A DNA stretch of 64,000 nucleotides, taken from Arthrobacter beigongshangensis. GTDB lineage: Bacteria; Bacillota; Bacilli; Bacillales_A; Planococcaceae. Both the position numbers and the translations under genes were made by a program. Shown piece by piece: positions 47,599-55,183 of the stretch. Each line of letters starts with the position of its first letter. Positions within the stretch are counted from its first letter, which is position 1. The notes below the pieces were generated by a model. The model was not told the origin of the DNA. It saw only the letters and a list, made by a program, of their open reading frames with translations, and ran no database searches. Where the stretch lies: the NCBI RefSeq assembly GCF_016820585.1, contig NZ_JADHDX010000002.1, forward strand, positions 62,001 to 126,000, in the 5' to 3' direction.

Positions 47599-48582
47599 AT
47601 GGACAACAAAATCGTTGATATTACAATCATCGGGGGAGGACCAACGGGACTTTTCTCTTCATTTTACGCAGGAATGCGAGAAATGTCTGTCAAGATTATT
47701 GACAGCCTGCCACAGCTTGGCGGTCAACTCATTGAGCTTTATCCCGATAAATATATATATGATGTCGGGGGATTCCCGAAAATACTTGCAAAGGATTTCG
47801 TTGCGAATCTAGTGACACAGGCACATTACGCGAAGCCAGAAATCATTTTAGGTGAAACGGCGCTTTCAGTAACACGCGATGGTGATCACTTCATCCTGCA
47901 AACAGATAAAGGTATCCACCTGACACGTACAATCCTGCTGACAGCTGGAATTGGAGCATTCCAACCACGGAAGATTGGCTTGAAAGAAGAAGTAGACTTC
48001 GAAGGAACAACATTGCACTACGGTATAAAGGATCTGTCTATTTTTAAGGATCAAAACGTGGTCGTTTGCGGCGGGGGCGACTCAGCTGTTGACTGGTCAC
48101 TGATGCTTGAAGATATTGCAGCAAGCGTCACACTTGTTCATCGTCGTGAACGTTTCACTGCGCATGAAACTAGCGTTAATCAGCTCATGGAATCGAAAGT
48201 GACTGTCGTAACGTCACGTTCAGTAAAAGCGATTGAAGGCGAAGCAGGGACAATTAGTGGCGTTGTGCTAGCTGATAAAGAAGGCACGGAAGAACGATTG
48301 AATGTCGATCATTTGATCGTGAACTATGGTAATATCTCTTCACTCGGACCATTGAAAGAATGGGGACTTGAGATGGACCGTAATTCGATTTTAGTCAATA
48401 CGCGGATGGAAACAAATATTGAAGGCATTTATGCAGCTGGTGATATTACGAACTATGATGGCAAAGTGAAGCTAATCGCTGTTGGACTAGGCGAAGCGCC
48501 GATTGCTGTCAATCATGCGAAATCGCATATCGACCCGAAAGCAAGAGTACAACCACTTCATAGTACGAGCGTGTTTAGCTGA
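47599..48582 (+). CDS. Ferredoxin/flavodoxin-NADP reductase, thioredoxin-reductase-like (YumC type)
   Basis: The 327-residue FAD enzyme has the FAD-binding GGGPTGLFSSFYAG near residue 10, NADP-binding CGGGDSAVDW near 155 and IYAAGDITNYDGK near 275. It lacks the CxxC redox pair of thioredoxin reductase, which identifies the YumC-type ferredoxin-NADP oxidoreductase. The role is to pass electrons from NADPH to ferredoxin or flavodoxin. ACAGGAGTG precedes the ATG, and a strong terminator follows. Confidence 0.92.
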   Translation: MDNKIVDITIIGGGPTGLFSSFYAGMREMSVKIIDSLPQLGGQLIELYPDKYIYDVGGFPKILAKDFVANLVTQAHYAKPEIILGETALSVTRDGDHFILQTDKGIHLTRTILLTAGIGAFQPRKIGLKEEVDFEGTTLHYGIKDLSIFKDQNVVVCGGGDSAVDWSLMLEDIAASVTLVHRRERFTAHETSVNQLMESKVTVVTSRSVKAIEGEAGTISGVVLADKEGTEERLNVDHLIVNYGNISSLGPLKEWGLEMDRNSILVNTRMETNIEGIYAAGDITNYDGKVKLIAVGLGEAPIAVNHAKSHIDPKARVQPLHSTSVFS

Positions 48583-48594
48583 ATAGATTGAATG

Positions 48595-48624
48595 AAAAAA
48601 AGCCGCATAATTGCGGCTTTTTTT
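48595..48624 (+). terminator. Terminator of the ferredoxin-NADP reductase gene
   Basis: AGCCGCA (48601-48607) pairs with TGCGGCT (48612-48618), with seven A before and T after. It could work both ways. Confidence 0.9.
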
Positions 48625-48780
48625 GTCTAGCTCCGGGCGCCAGATGCATTTCGTGATTGTTTTACCGCGTCTGTTGATTAACCAAAAAATAATTTAATCA
48701 AACACCTAGGTACTCTGTGTAATGTTTTCTTTTGTCTCGTTCTGGATTGAACGACTTCTATACAATAGCCGTGATATTTT

Positions 48781-48815
48781 ATGTGTAGGATGCGACGAAG
48801 TCGCATCCTACACAT
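48781..48815. repeat. Perfect 16-bp hairpin with GAA loop (element hairpin 1)
   Basis: ATGTGTAGGATGCGAC (48781-48796), GAA, then the exact complement (48800-48815). The apex is GAC-GAA-GTC. No U tract follows, so it is not a normal terminator. Confidence 0.9.
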
Positions 48816-48928
48816 TCTGTTCGGTAATCGTATGGTGGTCGTTCATCCGTCACTCTACAAAAACACAGATACACAAAGTGCTAATGCTTTTGAGGACGAG
48901 GGAATAGAGGGCTTCTTAACCTGAGAGG

Positions 48929-48954
48929 GCCGCCAAAGATACAATTTTGGCGGC
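48929..48954. repeat. 9-bp hairpin (element hairpin 2)
   Basis: GCCGCCAAA (48929-48937) pairs perfectly with TTTGGCGGC (48946-48954) around an 8-base loop. Confidence 0.85.
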
Positions 48955-49057
48955 TGAATCTTCTACTATGGTCTTTTCCACTGTTATTGTAGGTAGTGTC
49001 ACCTTCTTGATAAAACTTGCTAAAAGTACAGTGAGAATACCTTGTACAACGTGCAAG

Positions 49058-49085
49058 AGTGCCCGAAATTTCATCTTCGGGCACT
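49058..49085. repeat. 10-bp hairpin (element hairpin 3)
   Basis: AGTGCCCGAA (49058-49067) pairs perfectly with TTCGGGCACT (49076-49085) around an 8-base loop. Confidence 0.85.
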
Positions 49086-49168
49086 TACAGCCTTTATAGA
49101 AAGTCATCTATTCTTTTCTTCTCAAACCACTGCATTTTTCACTTAAACAGTGTAGGTACGCGACAGGC

Positions 49169-49292
49169 AACTATTCACAACAAAATGACCGAAAATAATG
49201 TATCTAGAAATGACGAAGTCATTTCTAGATACATTAACCTCCGCGGAGGAATGAACTGCAATTCCTCCTTGGTAATGATGTCGTGAATAGTT
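49169..49292. repeat. Outer 10-bp stem enclosing two hairpins
   Basis: AACTATTCAC (49169-49178) pairs with GTGAATAGTT (49283-49292). It encloses the 19-bp hairpin at 49196-49236 and the hairpin GGAGGAAT/ATTCCTCC at 49245-49268, forming a three-way-junction-like layout. Confidence 0.8.
49196..49236. repeat. Perfect 19-bp hairpin with GAA loop (element hairpin 4)
   Basis: TAATGTATCTAGAAATGAC, GAA, then the exact complement. It has the same GAC-GAA-GTC apex as hairpin 1 but a different stem sequence. Confidence 0.9.
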
Positions 49293-49395
49293 AGCTGAGA
49301 GCGAACCGGCAACGATTTAGTGAAAAAAGTGATTTTCAAGCCTTTATTCACCTACGATTTATGCAAGTAAATGGTTAATCAACAGACGTGTTATT

Positions 49396-50499
49396 TTACA
49401 ATAGAAAAGTAATAACCAAGATGAGCACTAACGGACCCAATAAGATGACATAGCCAAGAGGCTGCCCAAAGTTGACGGTCCAACCTACACCAAATCTTTT
49501 TTCAACAAAAATGGATGGATCGTTTTTATTGACGTAAATGACGCCAAACTTCCAATATTGGTCATCATCAACATCTGTGACTCCAGGTGTCGATTCATCT
49601 TCAAATGCAACATCTATGCGTGACCCACTTTGACCGACTTTGAAGGCATAGATGGCTGTACCGATGAGGATAAGTAATAGAAAACCGAGTGGCATAGCAA
49701 GCATAAGTGCAGTGTTGCCAATACCTTCATGAATCGTTGATAAGTGTAGAAAACTCATAAGAACTGTCGAGAGTACAGTTGTCATGAACAAAAACCAACT
49801 ACTATATTTTCTGAAGGATAACTGTTGTACTTGGGAACTTTTACTTTTAGCGGCATTCAATTTAATGCCTGACCGTTTTATTAACGCATTGAATCCAAGT
49901 AACATCCCTTGCATGATTAATTGAATAAGTAGAAGAGCAATAACAGAAAATGGTGTTTTAGGGCTGAAAGCATCAGGTTGCCCATTAGGTCCCCAGTGCG
50001 TCGGAATCATATCGGGCATATTGCCGTATTGCGTTGCGGTATAGGCAATCAGACCAATTGTAATTGCTAATGGTATGGCATAGATAGACGTTGGAAGCAT
50101 TTCATCTTTCGTACGGATGGCTAAGTCGACAATCCGTATTTGTTTCAAGTCTGCACCCCAGTTATTCATGCGTTTCAGCTGGGTTGTTTTCGCATGGAAA
50201 TATAAATACAGAGCCATGCTGAGAAAAAGGATACCAAATTGAATCGCTAAACCTATCAAGACAATTTGTTCTTCGGTAATGCTGCCGTTAGCCCAAATGG
50301 CAAAGCCAATGAGCGAAATGAGACCAATGCTACTGACGATTGCTGAGTACATTTTTCGATAGGATGCGATAATAGTATTATCCGTATGGCCTTCCGGAAT
50401 GGTCACTCCAAAAGCAATCGTCCGTCTTAGTAAAAATGGGATGGCAGACTGTATAACGACAATGAAGCCGAAAATAATTAGAAAAATGGTAGTCGTCAT
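49396..50499 (-). CDS. DUF1648/DUF5808 multispanning membrane protein
   Basis: The 367-residue protein has about eight membrane segments. It carries the DUF1648 signature (GNMPDMIPTHWGPNGQPD, near residue 160) and a C-terminal DUF5808-like stretch (YWKFGVIYVNKNDPSIFVEK). This architecture is common in Bacillales and usually stands beside a YtrA-type GntR regulator, as here. Function is unknown, though such pairs often respond to cell-envelope stress. The regulator ends 3 bases upstream, so they form one operon. Confidence 0.85.
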   Translation of the reverse strand: MTTTIFLIIFGFIVVIQSAIPFLLRRTIAFGVTIPEGHTDNTIIASYRKMYSAIVSSIGLISLIGFAIWANGSITEEQIVLIGLAIQFGILFLSMALYLYFHAKTTQLKRMNNWGADLKQIRIVDLAIRTKDEMLPTSIYAIPLAITIGLIAYTATQYGNMPDMIPTHWGPNGQPDAFSPKTPFSVIALLLIQLIMQGMLLGFNALIKRSGIKLNAAKSKSSQVQQLSFRKYSSWFLFMTTVLSTVLMSFLHLSTIHEGIGNTALMLAMPLGFLLLILIGTAIYAFKVGQSGSRIDVAFEDESTPGVTDVDDDQYWKFGVIYVNKNDPSIFVEKRFGVGWTVNFGQPLGYVILLGPLVLILVITFLL

Positions 50500-50502
50500 T
50501 TT

Positions 50503-50886
50503 TTATTCCCCCTTGATGTCAGTAATGATTGATGATGCAAGTGTTATGAGATCCTCTTTCCCCATCCCAAGTACGATTGCTTCAGCAAGTAACGGTTTCA
50601 ATTCCTCTGCAATTCTCTCGCGATGGCTGTCCTGTATGCCTTCTTCGACAGGTGGATTAATAATCGCCCCCGATTTCGGCACAATTTCAATGATGCCTTT
50701 CTTTTCTAACGCATGATATGCCTTGTTAACTGTATGCATATTCATACTCAGATCCGCCGCCAATGAGCGGACGGAAGGCAAGGCATCCCCGCCGATCAGT
50801 TCCCTTCGAGCAATCAATTCAATTAACTGATTAGCCAATTGTGTATAAATCGGGATATCCGAAGAAGGCTCAATTTGAATAAACAT
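50503..50886 (-). CDS. YtrA-subfamily GntR regulator
   Basis: The 127-residue protein has an N-terminal winged helix (about 10-75; PIYTQLANQLIELIARREL and PSVRSLAADLSMNMHTVNKAYHALE). A short C-terminal dimerisation helix follows, without an effector domain, as in the YtrA subfamily. Such regulators typically repress their own operon. TAGGAGGTATC precedes the ATG on the minus strand. Paired TGTTCTAGT repeats flank the presumed -10. Confidence 0.9.
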   Translation of the reverse strand: MFIQIEPSSDIPIYTQLANQLIELIARRELIGGDALPSVRSLAADLSMNMHTVNKAYHALEKKGIIEIVPKSGAIINPPVEEGIQDSHRERIAEELKPLLAEAIVLGMGKEDLITLASSIITDIKGE

Positions 50887-50902
50887 GGTGATACCTCCTA
50901 AC

Positions 50903-50946
50903 TGTTCTAGTTTTATTATAGCAGATTTGTTCTAGTATGTATAGAA
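50903..50946 (-). promoter_or_regulatory. Promoter/operator of the YtrA-type operon
   Basis: The minus-strand -10 TATAAT is at 50915-50920. The direct repeat TGTTCTAGT occurs at 50903-50911 and 50928-50936 (25-bp spacing), flanking the -10. TTCTA and TAGAA at 50930-50946 also form an inverted repeat. Confidence 0.6.
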
Positions 50947-50994
50947 TAGAAGTGAATTATTTTAACTTGATTCAGCATTTCAATCAGAGGGAGT

Positions 50995-51032
50995 TCAATT
51001 ACGCCAACGCAATTATGCCTTGGCGTAATTGA
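50995..51032. repeat. Family B right-end fragment as an inverted repeat
   Basis: TCAATTACGCCAA (50995-51007) pairs with TTGGCGTAATTGA (51020-51032). The right half, GCAATTATGCC plus GGCGTAATTGA, equals the second hairpin of family B. Confidence 0.65.
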
Positions 51033-51036
51033 CAAA

Positions 51037-51069
51037 CAAAAATCCCACCGATGAGTTTCGGTGGGATTT
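51037..51069 (-). terminator. Terminator of the pdaC-like gene
   Basis: On the minus strand AAATCCCACCGA pairs with TCGGTGGGATT, followed by a T run (51037-51042 as A on the plus strand). Confidence 0.88.
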
Positions 51070-51072
51070 CAA

Positions 51073-52590
51073 TTAATCTAGCTCTGAAACGGTTACAAAT
51101 ATATAGCCTTCACTTTGTAGATAGGAAAGGACGGCATCGAGTCCATCGGCTGTGGATTGGTGGATATCATGCATAAGGATAATACTACCGTTCTTTGTTT
51201 CTTCCTTGACTCTCATCAATAGTCGATGGGCATCACGGTGTTTCCAATCGAGTGTATCGACATCCCAAAGGACAGTTGGTAAATTGGATTGTTTTTTGAC
51301 CATTTGATTGACAGCACCGTAAGGCGGCCTAAAAACTGTGGCTTTCGTTCCTGTTACTGATTCAATAATCGCTGATGTTCGATTGATTTCTTTGCGTACT
51401 TTTTCCATATCGGCTTTTGTTAGATCTGGGTGATTCCACGTATGATTGCCAAGTTCATGGCCTGCATCATTGATATTTTTTGCGATGTCGGGGTAGTATT
51501 CGACCCGACTACCAAGCATGAAGAATGTGGCTTTGGCATTGTATTTTTGTAATGTATCAAGAATTTGCGTCGTTACCTTTGGATCAGGTCCATCATCAAA
51601 TGTTAGCGCAACCTTTTTTACGATCGTTTCCCCTGTACCATCGGGAAGTGGTGTTCCACCAGTGTTTGTATCGGTGTTACTGGCATTATCCTCTTTGTCG
51701 GGTTGTTCGTTGACATCGGGAGTTGTACTATCGTCTGGCTTTTCAACTTCTGAATCATTATCTGGTTGTGGATTGGACTGTTGTTCTTGTAGCTTAAATT
51801 CTTCGGCTAATAAGTTGTCGATAGTATGGAGAGGAATAGCGACAATTGGAGGTCCAACTGCTCCAGCAGCTAGCGCGTATTCATCAAAATAAAAGACGAT
51901 AGAATCATCTGCCAAAGCAAAATTACTATAATTCTCCCAAATCGGCTCTGTATTAAGATGAAGCTCCTCGGGATATAAATGGTTTTCTAAAGTCAAATCG
52001 TTATAAAGGTGTTCTCTTACTAAAGTAGAAATCGTTTCAAGCCTTTTCTGATCCCATTCAAAGACATCTTCAATGGAAATGATTTTCTTTGTTATAGGAT
52101 TTAAATGAAAGGAGCGGATTTCTGTTGAACCATTTGCTCCCACGATAGAATTAGAATTGACGACGACAAACGAATAATTGCCGGAGTGATGGGACAATGT
52201 CTCAAAAGAGATATTCAATTCTCCTTTATATTCACTCGCTAGTTCTCTATTCTTTTCCATGGCAGTCAAATAGCTTTTTTTCGTATGTGAGATATAAGCA
52301 GAAATCGCATCATTGAATGTACTATGTAAGCTTTGCGGATATTGAATTGCAAATGGAGAATATGGATCGTTCGATGTTTCGGTAATAATTTTGATGCCTG
52401 GATAGCTGGAGTCAATCGTATCGATTACTACAGGAGTCGGTTTGGTAGCTTGTGTTTTAGGGGGTGGGGCAGCCGTACTTTTGTTGTTTATTGAAATTAA
52501 ATAAATGGTCGCAACCGTCAGTGCGATAATAGTTGCAGAAAATGTGATGTCAATCCATGTCGAACGGCGCTTACGATGTGTTCTTGTCAT
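51073..52590 (-). CDS. pdaC: PdaC-like polysaccharide deacetylase with DUF4163/DUF3298
   Basis: The 505-residue protein has an N-terminal membrane anchor (about 15-33). An extracellular DUF4163/DUF3298 region (about 60-260) and a Pro/Asp/Asn-rich linker (about 262-310) follow. The NodB deacetylase domain (about 320-505) carries TFDDGPDPKV near 326, HTWNHPD with its two zinc His, RPPYGA, DVDTLDW and LMHDIH, a full active site. PdaC in B. subtilis deacetylates peptidoglycan N-acetylmuramic acid, lowering lysozyme sensitivity; the same role is inferred. AAAGGAGCC precedes the ATG. Confidence 0.88.
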   Translation of the reverse strand: MTRTHRKRRSTWIDITFSATIIALTVATIYLISINNKSTAAPPPKTQATKPTPVVIDTIDSSYPGIKIITETSNDPYSPFAIQYPQSLHSTFNDAISAYISHTKKSYLTAMEKNRELASEYKGELNISFETLSHHSGNYSFVVVNSNSIVGANGSTEIRSFHLNPITKKIISIEDVFEWDQKRLETISTLVREHLYNDLTLENHLYPEELHLNTEPIWENYSNFALADDSIVFYFDEYALAAGAVGPPIVAIPLHTIDNLLAEEFKLQEQQSNPQPDNDSEVEKPDDSTTPDVNEQPDKEDNASNTDTNTGGTPLPDGTGETIVKKVALTFDDGPDPKVTTQILDTLQKYNAKATFFMLGSRVEYYPDIAKNINDAGHELGNHTWNHPDLTKADMEKVRKEINRTSAIIESVTGTKATVFRPPYGAVNQMVKKQSNLPTVLWDVDTLDWKHRDAHRLLMRVKEETKNGSIILMHDIHQSTADGLDAVLSYLQSEGYIFVTVSELD

Positions 52591-52646
52591 GCTGTGGGCT
52601 CCTTTATTGGTTGTAAAAAGTTAGACGGCTGAAACTAGTAAATAGT

Positions 52647-52694
52647 TTCACTTGAATTAGTAGAGGCTTTAAATCCTTTGTTGATTCAAGTGAA
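52647..52694. repeat. 11-bp inverted repeat abutting a family B repeat
   Basis: TTCACTTGAAT (52647-52657) and ATTCAAGTGAA (52684-52694) are perfect complements. The right arm ends exactly where the family B copy begins. Confidence 0.7.
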
Positions 52695-52807
52695 GTCTCC
52701 GGCGGATGTCAAAAATTTTGAAAGGGGGTGTGGAAGGCAACCTAAATTCGCCTCGTCCTGCGGGCACAATTCAAAATTTGGACGCAATTACGCTAAGGCG
52801 TAATTGA
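52695..52807 (+). repeat. Dispersed hairpin repeat family B, long copy before trhO
   Basis: The left end is GTCTCCGGCGGATGTCA. The stem is AAATTTTGAA (52713-52722) / TTCAAAATTT (52770-52779) with a larger loop than other copies. The second hairpin is GCAATTACGC with GCGTAATTGA. Confidence 0.7.
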
Positions 52808-53150
52808 TTGAAAAATAAAGTATAATGTCTACTGATACGATAAACATATTCTATTAGTATACATGAAAGATAGTGGTAGACCAATGAAAGGAAAGTGTTT
52901 GTGAGATGCTAATTTTAACCATGTAAGGAATTAGCTTGTTGTCCTTTTGTGATATTGTGAAAAACTATTAACAATCGCCTAGGAGTGGGCTCTTAACAAT
53001 CAAAATCCCTTTTTTCTCCTGCATACATATGGTACAATAGCTTCGTCTCGTATTGTGCATATACGGGTATCTTTTGTATGTTTACACTTAATACCGATCC
53101 GGTTGTTGACTTATAACATGCAATTATAAAAAAACAAGGTGGTTGGAAAA
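52808..53150. other. Gene-free leader region of trhO
   Basis: There is no open reading frame of note. A TACAAT -10 (53033-53038) lies 17 bases after a poor -35 (TTTTTT) and may be the trhO promoter, leaving a leader of about 110 bases. Nothing else convincing is seen. Confidence 0.4.
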
Positions 53151-54125
53151 TTGGAAAACAGTACTTATCGGGTTCTTCTGTATTATAAATACGTCACTAT
53201 CGAAGACCCAGAAGCATTTGCTATTGAACATTTACAAGCTTGTAAAGAAATTGGACTAAAAGGTCGTATTTTAGTCAGTACTGAGGGTATCAATGGTACA
53301 TGTTCAGGTACGCTTGAACAGACGGATGCTTATATGGACCTTATGAAACAGGATGAGCGTTTCGCTGATATGGTTATCAAAATCGACGATACGGATCGAC
53401 ATGCCTTCAAGAAAATGCATGTACGCGCACGTGAAGAAATTGTGAATCTGAGCCTTGAGGAAGATATCAATCCGAATGAGCTAACAGGTAAACGCTTGAG
53501 CCCTGAAGAGTGGTTCAAACAAATGCAAGAGGAAGATACCATCATCATTGATGCACGCAATGATTATGAGTTCGACTTAGGCCATTTCCGTGGCGCGGTT
53601 CGTCCAGATATCGAAAACTTCCGCGATTTACCAGAGTGGATTCGTGATAACAAAGAGCAGTTTGAAGGGAAGAAAATCCTAACATATTGCACAGGTGGAA
53701 TCCGTTGTGAAAAATTCTCAGGATGGCTTGTCCGTGAAGGCTTCGAGGATGTATCGCAATTACACGGTGGAATTGCGACATACGGTAAAGATCCTGTAGC
53801 AAAAGGCCAGCTTTGGGATGGACAAATGTATGTCTTTGATGAGCGTATTGCTGTGCCAATCAATCAAGTAGAACAAGTCATTGTCGGTCGTGATCATTTT
53901 GACGGGACACCATGTGAGCGCTACGTGAACTGTGCCAACCCAGAATGTAATGCGAAAATCATTACTTCTGAAGAAAATGAGCATTTATATATGCGCAGTT
54001 GTACTGATGAATGTCGTACGCATCCTCGCAATCGTTATTTTGTCGAGCATAATATGACAGTTGAAGAGTATGATGAACGTCTTGCAGCGATTGAAAAGCG
54101 TAAAAACGAAATACAAGTATCTTAA
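53151..54125 (+). CDS. trhO: tRNA uridine(34) hydroxylase TrhO (UPF0176, rhodanese domain)
   Basis: TrhO makes 5-hydroxyuridine at the wobble position of tRNA, using oxygen. The 324-residue protein has the N-terminal UPF0176 domain ([18 protein letters not shown]). A rhodanese domain (about 120-215) has the catalytic-loop Cys in [13 protein letters not shown], and a Cys-rich C-terminal region ([29 protein letters not shown]) probably binds zinc. TTG 53151 is used: AAGGTGGTTGG lies 7 bases upstream and [12 protein letters not shown] fits; a GTG at 53139 overlaps that site. Confidence 0.92.
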   Translation: MENSTYRVLLYYKYVTIEDPEAFAIEHLQACKEIGLKGRILVSTEGINGTCSGTLEQTDAYMDLMKQDERFADMVIKIDDTDRHAFKKMHVRAREEIVNLSLEEDINPNELTGKRLSPEEWFKQMQEEDTIIIDARNDYEFDLGHFRGAVRPDIENFRDLPEWIRDNKEQFEGKKILTYCTGGIRCEKFSGWLVREGFEDVSQLHGGIATYGKDPVAKGQLWDGQMYVFDERIAVPINQVEQVIVGRDHFDGTPCERYVNCANPECNAKIITSEENEHLYMRSCTDECRTHPRNRYFVEHNMTVEEYDERLAAIEKRKNEIQVS

Positions 54126-54164
54126 ATCAAACATACTAGAGCTGACCGGATGTTGATCCAGAAA

Positions 54165-54206
54165 GGTTGCTGAAACAGTGAATGCTGTTTCAGCAACCCT
54201 TTTTTT
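54165..54206 (+). terminator. Terminator of trhO
   Basis: GGTTGCTGAAACAG (54165-54178) pairs perfectly with CTGTTTCAGCAACC (54185-54198), then seven T. Confidence 0.92.
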
Positions 54207-54251
54207 ATCCGTGCTTCATGCCGTCTACCGGCAGAAATGATATCATCACTA

Positions 54252-54280
54252 TTTACTAATCTGCATTAATCGTCTAATAT
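54252..54280 (+). promoter_or_regulatory. Putative promoter of the acyl-CoA operon
   Basis: TTTACT (54252-54257), a 17-base spacer and TAATAT (54275-54280). Confidence 0.5.
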
Positions 54281-54305
54281 GAAGCCAAATCCTACTACAC
54301 CAAAA

Positions 54306-54320
54306 TTGAAAGCGCATACA
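54306..54320 (+). promoter_or_regulatory. cre-like site upstream of the acyl-CoA operon
   Basis: TTGAAAGCGCATACA fits the relaxed consensus WTGNAANCGNWNNCW at every position. It lies about 20 bases after the expected transcription start, where CcpA would block elongation. Confidence 0.55.
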
Positions 54321-54380
54321 TGATTCTGTGGGAGAATAAAGGATTTTTGATTCGAAAATCAATTGTGGGGGATGGGACCA

Positions 54381-55151
54381 ATGGATATCAAAGGTAAGGT
54401 CGCAATTGTGACGGGTGGAGCCTCTGGATTAGGGCTAGGAACAGTAACGGGTTTAGTAAACAAGGGTGCAAAGGTTGTCATATTTGATTTGAATGAAGAA
54501 GCTGCCAAAGAAGTCTGTATGGAACTAGGGGGAAATGTTGATTTTGCACATGTAGATGTAACAAGTGAGGAGTCCGTTGAGGCAGGTATTCAAAAAGTGA
54601 TAGCAGCATTCGGTGCGATTCATATTTGTGTCAACTGTGCGGGTGTAGCTCCGCCGCAAAAGGTTATTGGGCGAACAGGAGCGATGCCTTTGGCAAACTT
54701 TAAAAGGGTTTTGGATATTAACTTGAATGGGACGTTCAATGTACTGAGACTAGCAGCAGCTGAAATGATTAAGAATGAGCCTTTAACAGAGGATGACGAA
54801 CGTGGAATTATCATTAACACGGCATCGATTGCGGCTTTTGATGGGCAGATGGGGCAAGCCGCCTATGCCGCTAGTAAAGCGGGTGTGGCAGGAATGACGT
54901 TGCCAATTGCACGTGATCTGTCATCCTACGGCATTCGTATCAATACCATCGCACCGGGATTATTCCGTACACCAATGGCAGCGGGACTGCCCGAACCTGT
55001 TATAGAGAAATTAGAAAGTATGGTTGAGTTTCCAAAACGCTTGGGCGTTCCAGCTGAATATGCGTCCTTGGCTATTTTCATGATGGAAAATGGCTACGTC
55101 AATGGAGAAGTGATTCGTTTAGATGCCGGCATTCGTATGTCACCGCGGTGA
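54381..55151 (+). CDS. SDR-family 3-hydroxyacyl-CoA dehydrogenase-like protein
   Basis: The 256-residue short-chain dehydrogenase has TGGASGLG for NAD binding near residue 12 and NCAGVAPP. The catalytic Ser lies in NTASIAAF, and Tyr/Lys in YAASKAG near 163. The sequence resembles the HSD10 / 2-methyl-3-hydroxybutyryl-CoA dehydrogenase group, which works in fatty-acid and isoleucine breakdown. Its place before a thiolase and an acyl-CoA dehydrogenase fits that. ATG 54381 follows GGGGGATGGGA; an in-frame TTG at 54363 is less likely. Confidence 0.88.
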   Translation: MDIKGKVAIVTGGASGLGLGTVTGLVNKGAKVVIFDLNEEAAKEVCMELGGNVDFAHVDVTSEESVEAGIQKVIAAFGAIHICVNCAGVAPPQKVIGRTGAMPLANFKRVLDINLNGTFNVLRLAAAEMIKNEPLTEDDERGIIINTASIAAFDGQMGQAAYAASKAGVAGMTLPIARDLSSYGIRINTIAPGLFRTPMAAGLPEPVIEKLESMVEFPKRLGVPAEYASLAIFMMENGYVNGEVIRLDAGIRMSPR

Positions 55152-55183
55152 GGAAATTTATTAAATGAGGGGTGGGATGAATC

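Larger units (their letters stand above)
48668..49388. mobile_element. Candidate 721-bp hairpin-rich element with terminal inverted repeats
   Basis: CGTCTGTTGATTAACCA (48668-48684) and its exact reverse complement (49372-49388) bound a gene-free segment containing at least six hairpins. TTGATTAA recurs as an inverted copy a few bases inside the left end (TTAATCAA near 48694), as subterminal protein-binding sites often do. No plausible transposase is encoded. A short T-rich TTTTAC string occurs on both flanks, but no clean target duplication is seen. It could be a non-autonomous transposon, a decayed insertion sequence, or a structured-RNA locus. Confidence 0.6.

Noticed and set aside
48678-48815. 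Minus-strand 45-codon frame from hairpin 1 to the left terminal repeat (MCRMRLRRILHIKYHG start)
   Set aside because: No ribosome site precedes it, it starts inside a perfect hairpin and it has no resemblance to a known protein. It ends in the terminal repeat, which is curious but not enough.
49175-49234. Minus-strand 19-codon frame MYLEMTSSFLDTLFSVILL after GGAGG in the hairpin element
   Set aside because: Spacing from GGAGG to ATG is only 3 bases and much of the frame is the palindrome itself. A toxin-like hydrophobic peptide is possible but unsupported.
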